64,000 nt of DNA from an uncultured Muribaculaceae bacterium (GCA_910579185.1 CAJTTG010000012.1:1-64000), one strand, 5' to 3'. Shown: positions 33,058 through 42,310, counted from the first letter of the stretch. The notes: generated from the sequence alone by a model not told the origin. Numbers and translations: made by a program.

Positions 33058-34277
33058 AAAGAGAAGTATTATATTTAGTGGCGGCGTTGGCTCTGTCGGG
33101 TTGTGAACAGGAGGTGCCGATGGTCAACTTAGGTATCGATGAGGTCTATAGTGTCTACCGGATGCGCACTCTGCGATTGCACCCGGAATTTCCGGGCGAC
33201 GGATATGTGTGGACGATGCCCGACCGACAGGGGCGTGATTCCGTTGTCGGCACTCAGCGCGATTATTTCTTTGTCGGAGCCGCCCCCGGAGACTATTATC
33301 TTACGTTGCGGATAGCGTCGGGCACGGATCCGGTAGAACATACCACACGGATCCGGGTCTGGGAGGAGGAGGTTGCCTACAGCCGCTATATATCCAATGT
33401 GCTGGAATATCGTCCGGCACCGGGGCAGTTTGTTAATGAGCTGCCGGAATATACGGAGGGGGACACGGAAGCCGATATGTGTAAAAAAGTGCTGGAATGT
33501 ATCGGCGGCAAGAATGATGTGCTTGTGTCGCTGGGTAACTACGGCGGCTATGTCACATTCGCGTTTGACCACACGGTACTGAATGTTCCGGGAGAATATG
33601 ATTTCCGTATAGACGGCAATTCGTTCTATTCCGCATCCAGCCCCAATCCGGATTCAACGAAACCGGGTGGAAGCTCGGAGCCGGGAATAGTAATGGTGGC
33701 CATAGATGCGAATGGTAACGGATTGCCGGATGATCCGTGGTATGAACTCGCCGGAAGTGAATACCGCAGTCCGGGAACGATGCATAATTATTTCGTGAGC
33801 TATCACCGGACTCCGGCGGATCATGTGGCCGTCAGGAAGGACGGAAATATTGTCGATGCCGAGTACATACGGTATGAGGGTAATGATGGGGTTACGGGCT
33901 ATGTTGAAAAGAATGTCTATCACACTCAGGACTATTGGCCGGGGTGGATAAAGGATGATGTCATGACATTCAGCGGCACCCGTCTTGCCCCGAACGGCAT
34001 TGACGAAAGCCATCAGGGCAGCTATTATGTTCTCTATTGCTATCCATGGGGATATGTCGACAACCATCCCAACAACGTGGGTGATCTGTCGGCATTCAAG
34101 ATAGACTGGGCTGTTGATGCGTCGGGAAATCCGGTGCATCTCAACGGGGTTGATTTCATCCGCGTGTACACCGGCGTGAACCAGCAATGCGGCTGGCTCG
34201 GGGAGACCTCGACCGAGATAGCGCGTGCGGAGGATCTGCATATACCCGACGGGGTAGCATTGCCTGTGATTCCATGA
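33054..34277 (+). CDS. Surface lipoprotein of the B12 operon with calcium-loop domain
   Basis: This 407-residue protein has lipobox LSGC at 14-17. Residues about 20-108 look like an Ig/PKD-like module. From about 112 to 395 is a domain with VLEYRPAPGQFVNE, VLVSLGNYGGYVTFAFDHTV, DFRIDGNSF, an EF-hand-like loop DANGNGLPDDPWYELAGSEY (218-237), and GVDFIRVYTGV...GWLGETSTEI. The same domain recurs in the 1376-residue protein two genes downstream. Proteins of this sort accompany BtuB/BtuG genes in Bacteroides, annotated only as cell-surface proteins. The ATG at 33054 gives a proper lipoprotein signal. A role in capture of cobalamin or of B12-binding proteins is inferred. Confidence 0.8.
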   Translation: MKREVLYLVAALALSGCEQEVPMVNLGIDEVYSVYRMRTLRLHPEFPGDGYVWTMPDRQGRDSVVGTQRDYFFVGAAPGDYYLTLRIASGTDPVEHTTRIRVWEEEVAYSRYISNVLEYRPAPGQFVNELPEYTEGDTEADMCKKVLECIGGKNDVLVSLGNYGGYVTFAFDHTVLNVPGEYDFRIDGNSFYSASSPNPDSTKPGGSSEPGIVMVAIDANGNGLPDDPWYELAGSEYRSPGTMHNYFVSYHRTPADHVAVRKDGNIVDAEYIRYEGNDGVTGYVEKNVYHTQDYWPGWIKDDVMTFSGTRLAPNGIDESHQGSYYVLYCYPWGYVDNHPNNVGDLSAFKIDWAVDASGNPVHLNGVDFIRVYTGVNQQCGWLGETSTEIARAEDLHIPDGVALPVIP

Positions 34278-34304
34278 TTTTTTAAACTGATTGTCAGAAA
34301 CAAA

Positions 34305-36077
34305 ATGAAAACAGCGATAACAACTATTCTAATGGCGGCAACGGCTTTTCATTCAGTTGCTTTTGATGAAAATGATTTTGCCTCAGGGGTGTTTGTGCTC
34401 AATGAGGATTGGTACGGGCATCAGAATTCGACTATCAACATGTGGTATCCCGATAATGATGATGATCCGTACAATCAGGTCTATTACCGCGTGTTCCAGT
34501 CGGTCAATGGCATGGAGATAGGAGCTACGGCCCAGTACGGGCAGATATTCGGAGGAAAACTGTATATAATGGCCAAGCAGCATAAGGATCCGGGCGCGAC
34601 GACAGCCGGCGGACGTCTGACTGTTGTGGATGCCGCAACAATGAGATGTCTGGCTCAATTGCCGGTGATCAATCCCGGTGGCGTTGCGGAAGATGGCGGC
34701 GATTCATTCAGCGGCGTTGTGAGCGGCTCGGCATTGGGTGATGGCCGTGCCTGTTGCGGCGTTACACCGGATAAGGTTTATCTGGGTACCTCCAACGGGA
34801 TCTATATTCTCGACACGAATACGTATGATGTGACCGGATGCATACCGGGAACGGAAAACGAACTATATACTGGGGATGAGAACAATATCGACGGACAGGG
34901 ACCTTTGTATCAGAACCAGATAGGAATCATGATCCGCACGCAGGACTATGTTTTCGCTATCAAGCAGGACGACGGAATTCTCGTGATCGATCCGGCGACG
35001 GATAGGATTGTTGACAAGATAGAGGGGTGTTTCAGCACTATGGTGCAGGCTGCGGACGGGGCTATATATGCCGGAATGAATCTTGCATCGGGGGATGAGA
35101 TAAATGATTTCGGGGTGCCGCTCAACCATTATCCCTATGGAAACAATGGCAGCGCGTGGAAAGGGAACGGGTTGCTGCGCATCGATCCATATACGCTCGA
35201 GACGCGGCAGATCGACCTGTATCTCGGAGGAGTCCCTCAGTCCTGGTATGCGTGGACGGCCGGAAAACTTGCGGCCTCGGCGAAACGCAATGTCTTGTAC
35301 TTCACCTATTCTGATCCGTCGAACGGGGCATCCTCCTGGTTTTCCGACTGCATGCTCTACCGCTATGACATAGACCGTGACTTCACGGAACTGATCTATA
35401 ACTCGTCGATCGACGGCAATCTGTGGTTCTACAGCTCGTCGTTACGGGTCAGCCCGACGGATGACCAGCTATATTGCCATTTTTACTACGGAAGCACAAT
35501 AGCTAACCAGAACTGGATCTATCGGCGGTACACTGATGAGGGTAGCTCGATAGAACCGAATGCCGAGTGGAAACTGATCAGTAACTACTGGTATCCGGCG
35601 ATGTTCATATTTCCCGATAATGCGGCTCCGGAGGTGTCGCCGCAGATGCCGACGGAGGTGTCGGTCGGTGAGAGTCCCGTGGTGATCGATCTGTCGGGGA
35701 TGGTGACAGACGAGGATACGCCTCAGGTGTCGATCGTGAAACGACTCGTTTCCAATTCGAATCCGCGGAGCATCAAGGCTGAGATTGTCAGAGGCGAGCT
35801 TGTGCTGACTTCGCTGGAGCCGGGCGAGAGCTCTATTGTGGTGCAGTTTGACTCGAACGGCAAGACCGTGGATCATCTGATGCGAGTAGGGGGCACCTAT
35901 TCGGGGATAGATGATGTCGGCATGGATGATGCCGCCGGAGAGGTCAGAGTGTACAACATGATGGGTCAGCTCATGAGACAATATTACGGACTGCGCTCCG
36001 AGGCCGGCAAGGGGCTTGCCGGAGGAATATATGTGGTTGACAGCAATGGCAAACGCGATAAAATATATGTGAAATAA
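34305..36077 (+). CDS. DUF5074-like propeller protein with T9SS-type sorting domain
   Basis: This 590-residue protein has a signal peptide (MKTAITTILMAATAFHSVA) and no lipobox. Residues about 20-440 form a YncE/DUF5074-type beta propeller (FASGVFVLNEDWYGHQNSTINMW; GQIFGGKLYIMAKQ; VYLGTSNGIYILDTNTYDV). A short Ig-like segment (about 445-530) precedes a C-terminal EVRVYNMMGQLMRQYYG...GGIYVVDSNGKRDKIYVK that resembles the T9SS type A sorting domain. It is thus a second BtuG-like propeller, with a different anchoring route. It starts 27 bp after the previous gene. Cobalamin binding is inferred from homology and operon context. Confidence 0.8.
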   Translation: MKTAITTILMAATAFHSVAFDENDFASGVFVLNEDWYGHQNSTINMWYPDNDDDPYNQVYYRVFQSVNGMEIGATAQYGQIFGGKLYIMAKQHKDPGATTAGGRLTVVDAATMRCLAQLPVINPGGVAEDGGDSFSGVVSGSALGDGRACCGVTPDKVYLGTSNGIYILDTNTYDVTGCIPGTENELYTGDENNIDGQGPLYQNQIGIMIRTQDYVFAIKQDDGILVIDPATDRIVDKIEGCFSTMVQAADGAIYAGMNLASGDEINDFGVPLNHYPYGNNGSAWKGNGLLRIDPYTLETRQIDLYLGGVPQSWYAWTAGKLAASAKRNVLYFTYSDPSNGASSWFSDCMLYRYDIDRDFTELIYNSSIDGNLWFYSSSLRVSPTDDQLYCHFYYGSTIANQNWIYRRYTDEGSSIEPNAEWKLISNYWYPAMFIFPDNAAPEVSPQMPTEVSVGESPVVIDLSGMVTDEDTPQVSIVKRLVSNSNPRSIKAEIVRGELVLTSLEPGESSIVVQFDSNGKTVDHLMRVGGTYSGIDDVGMDDAAGEVRVYNMMGQLMRQYYGLRSEAGKGLAGGIYVVDSNGKRDKIYVK

Positions 36078-36098
36078 AACAACAACACACTTAAAGCA

Positions 36099-39000
36099 AT
36101 GAAAAGAATAATCTGTTTTTGGCTTCTGACGGCAGTGGTGGGTCTGTGTGCGAGCGCAGGTGACCGGTTTGTCGCAAAGCCGTTTTCGGTCTATGGTCTC
36201 GGTGAGACTATTGACCGTTCCATCTATCTGAATATCCCGGATCTGTTTGAGTTTCCCGATGATATAGCCCTGACCGAAAATCTCGACAACCATGGGGTGA
36301 CGGTGACGGTCAGCAGCGATAACGAGGAGCTGGTGTCGTACAAGACATATTCATGGTATCTGAGATATAACAGGATAACGCTCACACAGCATAAAAATCT
36401 GCTTGGTACGGCCAATGTGACCGTCAGTCTGACTTACAATGGCGAGACCGTAGAGAATACGGTTCCGTATGAGTATGTTGAGGTGATAGCGAAACCATTG
36501 ACAATGTATGCCGATCTCGGGGCGTCGAAAAAACTCGATGTCCTCAGCGGAGTCTCGTCGCGAGGCAATCAACAGAATGTGACCCGAACGGGCGCGGAAA
36601 ACACGGTCAGTCTGACGCTGCTTGAAGAGCCTGCGCTCGGAACTTGCACGATAGACACGATCCATTACGACAAGATGAATACCGGTTATTACCGCAGCGC
36701 GGTTGTCTATACCCCTGTCGCCGGACTTGAAAATTATTCGCGTGACCGGTTCCGTTACCGTATCACTCTCGCGAGCGGAAATTATGCTGATGCCGAAATT
36801 GAGGTGCTGATCCGCAAGAACGCACTGGTGTCGCGTATCATAGAGTTTATGCCGGCACCGGGCCAGTTCACGAATGAAGGGACGTATGTCGATCCGTCGT
36901 GCATAATCGGCAATGGCAGCGGCAGCGGCACGAATGCCGCGCCTCAGACCACGGGGCTTGTGTCGTTGGGCGGATTCGGCGGTTATGTTATAGTTGGTTT
37001 CGACCAGCCTGTCTACAATGATCCGCAGCATCCTTATGGCGTAGATTTCACAATCGGAGGCAATGCTTTCGTGGCTGACTACAAAGGAGTGTGGACGGAG
37101 CCGGGCGGCGTGATGGTGAGCCGTGACGACAATGGCAACGGCGAGGCTGACGATGAGTGGTATGAGCTTGCAGGAAGTGACTATTGGTTCAGCACCTCTC
37201 ACCGCAATATCACCATGACGTATTATGATCCGGCCTATAACAAACGCTATACGGTTCCATGGACTACTGACAACGGAATGGCCGGGGCGTTGCTGACCAA
37301 TCAATTCCACCAGCAACCCTATTTCCCTGATCCTGCACTTTATCCGGCGGTGGCCAAAAATATGAAGGATGGCACGCTCAGTTATACGGGGACATTGATC
37401 CGTTCGTCGCTTGACAAGCGTGTGCCCTCATATATCGAGTTCTACCGGTGTCCGGCGTTCGGTTATTGCGATAACAAGACAAAGCAGAACGGCGACTTGA
37501 CGGTGGCTACCAATCCATATTACGATGATGAGAACGGGCGTTCGTCGGACGGGTTCGACATAAGCTGGGCCGTAGACAAAAACGGTAATTATGTTGATCT
37601 CGATCATATAGACTTCGTGAAGATCTATACGGCAGGATCGGTCAACGCCGGATGGCTCGGCGAGTGGTCGACGGAGGTGACCGGTGTCGGCATCACAAAT
37701 CCGGATCCGGATTACGTTGCCAAGGACTATTATCTCAACTATGCGTCGATCACGCAGCTACAGGTGCCGGTCGGCGGCAGTTGCCAGTACGAGGGTCTTG
37801 CGTTCAAGAACGGAAAGCCGATCAAAGAGGGAGAGCCACGCTGGTGGGTGGATGATGAGAGTGTAGGCACAATCGACAATACCGGATTGTTTACGGGAAA
37901 GTCGATCGGCACGACCATGATTCATTTTCAGCAGTATCCCGACGCTCCGGCCGATGAGTTTGATGTTGAGGTCGTGGCTATGACCGGAGTGATGATCGAC
38001 ATTGAGGGCAATGCGTCGACGGTCTCGAACGACTCGATATCCTGTGTGCTGGGTGAGAAGATCTATATCAATGTGGAGTCGCTGACCCAGAACAAAGATC
38101 AGCTGAACGGAACGACATCGAACCGGTATATCTACGACAATTACAGCTGGGATAACAGCAATCCGGCTGTAGGCACGATCGATAACGGCACATTCGAGGC
38201 TCTTTCCGAGGGGGAAACCATGCTGACCGTCTATTCCGGCGTGGATCCCTCGCTGTCGAGCCAGATAAAGGTGACCGTGGTTCCGATTCCGGAGGCGCAG
38301 CTGATCAGTGATCCAATCCGGATTCCGTATTATCAAGCCAGCGGACAACTTACAAATGACAAGATTTTCACTACAGGAAACGATGCCAGAGTAGATATGA
38401 AGGCCATCAGAACCGCTATTGACGGAAATGTGTCACTGGCCAACAATGTCGTTGATTATGATTTTGAGTCGTTGGATTTCGGTCGTTATCCGGTTGAATT
38501 CTCAACTTCGGCCTACGGGGTGGGGAAGGAGTTCTCTACGGCGTTTGACTACTATGCCGATGATTATGCCACGCCGCGTCAGCTGATTGTCCTGTCGGAT
38601 GCTGAGGTGTACGGTATAACGGCCGACGGCGGAGGAATCAATGAATATGACCTTCAGCTTGCCGATGGAGATGCGGATGATGTCGTGGCTCAGGGAGCAT
38701 ATGTGTGGATCGCTAAGGGTAACCGCCTTTCGCGATATAACCTTGCAAAAGGGAAGAAAGTGGCTGAGGCGGTTCTTTCGACCGACGGGCCACATGCGTT
38801 TGCCATTTATGAAGACCGGATTCTGGTGACGGACGGCGAAAAGGTGCGTCGCTATTACAAGACCGATCTTGAGGCGTGTGGTGAATTCTCAGCCGGCATG
38901 GCCGCTGAGGCGATTGCGACGGACGGGACCAGTGTGTGGATCTCGGGGGATGGCAAGATTGCGCAATTCTCTCTTGCCGGATTTATGGAGCAGTCGACAA

Positions 39001-40229
39001 TGGAGCTGCCCGTGGCAGGCGGAACCCGTCTGTATGCGACAGGTGGCAAGGTGTATCAGCCATCAGCGGCCGGAGATGCGATGGCTATGATTGTGGCCGG
39101 AGAGGATGGTGTCTCGACTGTTGCATGTGGCGATGCCGTATCGTCGGGAGTGTCATTCCTTGATGCTGATGCCGGGGCTGTTGTGGCTTTCGATAGCGAA
39201 CATGGTGTGAGGGTCTTTGATGTCGCCACGGGATTGTGGAGTGTCAAGGCTGTGGGATATGATAATATTCCTGATTTGGGCACTGCTTTAAAAGCAGATC
39301 CGGCATCTATGGCACTGATGGCAGCTGTTGAACCGAATGTAGCTCCTGTGGCCAAATCGATATCGGCCACGAGCATTTATGAATATGCTACGGCTGTGAC
39401 TAATTCTACCAAGCTGAAAACGTCATTCTGTAGCGATCAGGAGAATAATTATGATGTTTATGCCAGGATTGGCGAGGGCTCGGAGGACTGGTTGCAGAGT
39501 GTCGAACGACAAGCCAACGGCTCGCTGAAGGTTGTTGCCAAGGCCGCAATGACCGTTGATGCCGATTCTGTGGTGTCATTCCGTGCCGAGATTATAGACC
39601 ATGCCGGAGAATCGGTGTTTACTGAGGTCCCGTTCAAGATAGTTCCAAGGATCTATCGTCCTCTGATCAGAGATTATTCGATAGATGGAGTGGCGGAGAC
39701 GGATTTCGAGCATTCCGCGCCGATCGGTGACATATTCGTGAGCCAGGGGTCGGCAACTATTATCAAGAACTATTATCTGTACACGGATGAGATAGTGCGT
39801 CATTCGCTTCCTGAGAATGTAAATGTGGCCATCTCGGGGGATGAGCTGAGGGTTTCAGCTCCTGCCGGCACGGAAGCGACGGGAGAGATAGTTCTCCAGC
39901 GGACCATAGCCTATAAAAATCAGGCGTCGTACACCCCCAAAGTGTTCTCGACCGTCATACCGGTCACAATCTCGGCGTCGACCCAGGGGATTGATGAGGT
40001 AGGAGTCCGTACTGTCGGATTCTATCCAAATCCTGCCACGGATCATATTGTGATCGATGTGGAGAGTCAGGCCGCTGTGGAGATCTACACACTTTCGGGA
40101 GCGAGGGTTCTTATGACTGAAGCGATGCCCGGCGCACCTGTCAATGTTTCGAATCTCCCGTCCGGAACTTATATTCTCCGGGTCGGTGATGGTCGGAATT
40201 GGTTGACCGGAAAACTTATTAAACGCTAA
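36099..40229 (+). CDS. Giant multidomain surface protein of the B12 operon
   Basis: This 1376-residue protein begins with a signal peptide (MKRIICFWLLTAVVGLCASA). Segments in order: N-terminal Ig/cadherin-like repeats (about 25-240); the calcium-loop domain shared with the 407-residue lipoprotein (about 245-540, RIIEFMPAPGQFTNE, DDNGNGEADDEWYELAGSDY at 343-362); two bacterial Ig-like (Big_2) repeats (about 550-735); a propeller-like region (about 825-1065); further beta-sandwich segments; and a C-terminal T9SS-type sorting domain (VGFYPNPATDHIVID...VNVSNLPSGTYILRVGD). It ends the operon before a strong terminator. The function is unknown; cobalamin or corrinoid-protein capture is the favoured inference. 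Confidence 0.8.
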   Translation: MKRIICFWLLTAVVGLCASAGDRFVAKPFSVYGLGETIDRSIYLNIPDLFEFPDDIALTENLDNHGVTVTVSSDNEELVSYKTYSWYLRYNRITLTQHKNLLGTANVTVSLTYNGETVENTVPYEYVEVIAKPLTMYADLGASKKLDVLSGVSSRGNQQNVTRTGAENTVSLTLLEEPALGTCTIDTIHYDKMNTGYYRSAVVYTPVAGLENYSRDRFRYRITLASGNYADAEIEVLIRKNALVSRIIEFMPAPGQFTNEGTYVDPSCIIGNGSGSGTNAAPQTTGLVSLGGFGGYVIVGFDQPVYNDPQHPYGVDFTIGGNAFVADYKGVWTEPGGVMVSRDDNGNGEADDEWYELAGSDYWFSTSHRNITMTYYDPAYNKRYTVPWTTDNGMAGALLTNQFHQQPYFPDPALYPAVAKNMKDGTLSYTGTLIRSSLDKRVPSYIEFYRCPAFGYCDNKTKQNGDLTVATNPYYDDENGRSSDGFDISWAVDKNGNYVDLDHIDFVKIYTAGSVNAGWLGEWSTEVTGVGITNPDPDYVAKDYYLNYASITQLQVPVGGSCQYEGLAFKNGKPIKEGEPRWWVDDESVGTIDNTGLFTGKSIGTTMIHFQQYPDAPADEFDVEVVAMTGVMIDIEGNASTVSNDSISCVLGEKIYINVESLTQNKDQLNGTTSNRYIYDNYSWDNSNPAVGTIDNGTFEALSEGETMLTVYSGVDPSLSSQIKVTVVPIPEAQLISDPIRIPYYQASGQLTNDKIFTTGNDARVDMKAIRTAIDGNVSLANNVVDYDFESLDFGRYPVEFSTSAYGVGKEFSTAFDYYADDYATPRQLIVLSDAEVYGITADGGGINEYDLQLADGDADDVVAQGAYVWIAKGNRLSRYNLAKGKKVAEAVLSTDGPHAFAIYEDRILVTDGEKVRRYYKTDLEACGEFSAGMAAEAIATDGTSVWISGDGKIAQFSLAGFMEQSTMELPVAGGTRLYATGGKVYQPSAAGDAMAMIVAGEDGVSTVACGDAVSSGVSFLDADAGAVVAFDSEHGVRVFDVATGLWSVKAVGYDNIPDLGTALKADPASMALMAAVEPNVAPVAKSISATSIYEYATAVTNSTKLKTSFCSDQENNYDVYARIGEGSEDWLQSVERQANGSLKVVAKAAMTVDADSVVSFRAEIIDHAGESVFTEVPFKIVPRIYRPLIRDYSIDGVAETDFEHSAPIGDIFVSQGSATIIKNYYLYTDEIVRHSLPENVNVAISGDELRVSAPAGTEATGEIVLQRTIAYKNQASYTPKVFSTVIPVTISASTQGIDEVGVRTVGFYPNPATDHIVIDVESQAAVEIYTLSGARVLMTEAMPGAPVNVSNLPSGTYILRVGDGRNWLTGKLIKR

Positions 40230-40272
40230 AATACACAGATCGGACAACTCTTTTCTGTCAATATAAGCAGCG

Positions 40273-40309
40273 GCGGCACTTTCATGTGAATGAAGGTGTC
40301 GCTTTTTTT
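40273..40309 (+). terminator. Terminator of the B12 operon
   Basis: A 12-bp stem with two wobble pairs (40273-40284 with 40291-40302) is followed by seven T, 44 bp past the last stop codon. Confidence 0.85.
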
Positions 40310-40395
40310 GAAAGTATGAAGTGGCTGAAAATTAGTTTGTTTTGAGACGTTTACTTTGGAAAAACAAAAAAAAATGAATTATGATGGTAAAAATA

Positions 40396-40427
40396 TTTGG
40401 AGGAATGGAATTTTGTGCTTAACTTTG
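40396..40427 (+). promoter_or_regulatory. Promoter of the tRNA-tuf operon
   Basis: TTTG (40396-40399), a 20-bp spacer and TAACTTTG (40420-40427) match the consensus. Transcription would start about 40 nt before the first tRNA. Confidence 0.8.
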
Positions 40428-40470
40428 CAATCGCTTTTGAGGCCGTACAACGGCACTTGATAGCAGACCC

Positions 40471-40544
40471 GCCTCTTTAGCTCAGTTGGCCAGAGCACGT
40501 GATTTGTAATCTCGGGGTCGTTGGTTCGAATCCGACAAGAGGCT
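40471..40544 (+). tRNA. tRNA-Thr (anticodon TGT)
   Basis: The cloverleaf folds with a 7-bp acceptor (GCCTCTT/AAGAGGC), D-stem GCTC/GAGC, anticodon loop TTTGTAA and T-arm GTTGG-TTCGAAT-CCGAC. The anticodon stem CGTGA/TCTCG has a T-T mismatch in its middle pair. It is the first of four tRNAs in the thrU-tyrU-glyT-thrT-tufB arrangement also found in E. coli. CCA is not encoded. Confidence 0.95.
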
Positions 40545-40598
40545 CAAAACAGCCGAAGGATAGCTTCGGCAGAGGAAAATGAAATAATTATTTTCTCC

Positions 40599-40681
40599 GG
40601 GCGTGTTCCAGAGTGGCCAAATGGGGCAGACTGTAAATCTGCTGGCTTTCGCCTTCGGTGGTTCGAATCCATCCGCGCCCA
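40599..40681 (+). tRNA. tRNA-Tyr (anticodon GTA)
   Basis: This class II tRNA has a long variable arm. Acceptor GGGCGTG pairs with CGCGCCC (one wobble); anticodon stem-loop GCAGA-CTGTAAA-TCTGC shows GTA; T-loop TTCGAAT. Discriminator base A at 40681. CCA is not encoded. Confidence 0.95.
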
Positions 40682-40690
40682 CAAAATAAT

Positions 40691-40763
40691 GCGGAAGTAG
40701 CTCAGTTGATAGAGCATCAGCCTTCCAAGCTGAGGGTCGCGAGTTTGAGCCTCGTCTTCCGCT
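40691..40763 (+). tRNA. tRNA-Gly (anticodon TCC)
   Basis: Acceptor GCGGAAG/CTTCCGC, anticodon stem-loop TCAGC-CTTCCAA-GCTGA and T-stem GCGAG/CTCGT (one wobble) are intact. The D-loop reads AGTTGATA, with A at position 19, and the T-loop reads TTTGAGC, with T at position 56. The near-universal G19-C56 tertiary pair is thus replaced by A19-U56, a compensatory double change. Confidence 0.93.
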
Positions 40764-40770
40764 CTAATTT

Positions 40771-40843
<73 letters not shown>

Positions 40844-40936
40844 TATAAAAGTAACAGCCCCGATAGTGTCTAATTGCTATCGTGGCGTTGCGATTAAACA
40901 AGATATCATTCTAACAACAATAAATAGCAAAAAGTT

Positions 40937-42121
40937 ATGGCTAAAGAGAAATTCGAAAGAACCAAACCGCATGTTAACATCGGTACCATCGGTCACGTTG
41001 ACCACGGCAAAACTACTTTGACTGCCGCTATCACTACCGTGCTTGCAAAGGCCGGTCTTTCTGAAGTGAAGTCGTTCGACCAGATCGACAACGCACCTGA
41101 GGAAAAGGAACGTGGTATCACTATCAACACCGCACACGTAGAATACGAAACAGCTAACCGTCACTACGCACACGTAGACTGCCCCGGACACGCTGACTAC
41201 GTTAAGAACATGGTAACCGGTGCTGCTCAGATGGACGGTGCAATCATCGTGGTTGCTGCAACCGACGGTCCTATGCCCCAGACCCGTGAGCACATCCTTC
41301 TCGCTCGTCAGGTGAACGTTCCCCGTATCGTTGTGTTCCTGAACAAGTGTGACATGGTTGACGACGAAGAAATGTTCGAACTCGTTGAAATGGAAATGCG
41401 TGACCTTCTTTCGTCTTACGACTACGATGGCGACGAAACTCCTATCATCCGCGGTTCTGCACTCGGCGCACTCAACGGCGAACCCCAGTGGGAACAGAAA
41501 GTTATGGAGCTCATGGAAGCTGTTGACAACTGGATTCCGCTGCCTCCCCGTGATATCGACAAACCTTTCTTGATGCCTGTTGAGGACGTATTCTCAATCA
41601 CTGGTCGTGGTACTGTAGCTACTGGCCGTATCGAAACCGGTATCGTTAAGGTTGGTGACGAAGTTCAGATCATGGGTCTTGGCGCAGACATGAAGTCGGT
41701 TGTTACCGGTGTTGAAATGTTCCGCAAACTCCTCGATCAGGGTGAAGCTGGTGACAACGTAGGTCTGCTTCTCCGCGGTATCGACAAGAAAGATATCAAG
41801 CGTGGTATGGTAATCTGCCACCCGGGTGTTGTTAAGCCCCACAGCAAATTCAAAGCTTCAGTTTATATCCTGAAGAAAGAAGAAGGTGGCCGTCACACTC
41901 CGTTCCACAACCACTATCGTCCTCAGTTCTACATCCGTACACTCGACGTAACCGGTGAGATCACTCTTCCGGAAGGTGTGGAAATGGTTATGCCTGGTGA
42001 CCACGTAGAAATCATCGTTGAGCTCATCAACCCGGTAGCTTGCGATCAGGGTCTTCGTTTCGCAATCCGCGAAGGTGGTCGTACCGTAGGTTCTGGCCAG
42101 ATCACTGAGATCCTCGACTAA
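40937..42121 (+). CDS. tuf: Translation elongation factor Tu
   Basis: This 394-residue GTPase delivers aminoacyl-tRNA to the ribosome. G motifs are visible: GHVDHGKT (19-26), the DCPGHADYV segment (about 80-88) and NKCDMVDDEE (about 135). Domains 2 and 3 follow (about 205-394). The codon bias is that of a highly expressed gene. Upstream tRNAs probably share its transcript, and a terminator follows at 42175. Confidence 0.99.
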   Translation: MAKEKFERTKPHVNIGTIGHVDHGKTTLTAAITTVLAKAGLSEVKSFDQIDNAPEEKERGITINTAHVEYETANRHYAHVDCPGHADYVKNMVTGAAQMDGAIIVVAATDGPMPQTREHILLARQVNVPRIVVFLNKCDMVDDEEMFELVEMEMRDLLSSYDYDGDETPIIRGSALGALNGEPQWEQKVMELMEAVDNWIPLPPRDIDKPFLMPVEDVFSITGRGTVATGRIETGIVKVGDEVQIMGLGADMKSVVTGVEMFRKLLDQGEAGDNVGLLLRGIDKKDIKRGMVICHPGVVKPHSKFKASVYILKKEEGGRHTPFHNHYRPQFYIRTLDVTGEITLPEGVEMVMPGDHVEIIVELINPVACDQGLRFAIREGGRTVGSGQITEILD

Positions 42122-42174
42122 TAACAGAGTCGACGCCGGATCGGACTTGAAAGTCTGATCGGACAAAATAAAAC

Positions 42175-42218
42175 AAAAGCGGCCGGCTTAGCCGGATTCG
42201 GATAGGACGGCCGCTTTT
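42175..42218 (+). terminator. Terminator after tuf
   Basis: A stem of about 11 bp (42175-42185 with 42208-42218) encloses an inner GCCGG hairpin, with A-runs on the left and TTTT on the right. It lies just before tRNA-Trp, so readthrough or a separate promoter is needed for the secE operon. Confidence 0.7.
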
Positions 42219-42223
42219 AACAT

Positions 42224-42296
42224 ACAGGAATAGCTCAGTCGGTAGAGCACTGGTCTCCAAAACCAGGTGTCGGGAGTTCGAGCCTCTCTTCCTGTG
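42224..42296 (+). tRNA. tRNA-Trp (anticodon CCA)
   Basis: A perfect acceptor ACAGGAA/TTCCTGT, D-arm GCTC-AGTCGGTA-GAGC, anticodon stem-loop CTGGT-CTCCAAA-ACCAG and T-arm GGGAG-TTCGAGC-CTCTC (one wobble). Discriminator G at 42296. Its position between tuf and secE is conserved in many bacteria. Confidence 0.97.
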
Positions 42297-42310
42297 CAAA
42301 GAAAACAGAA

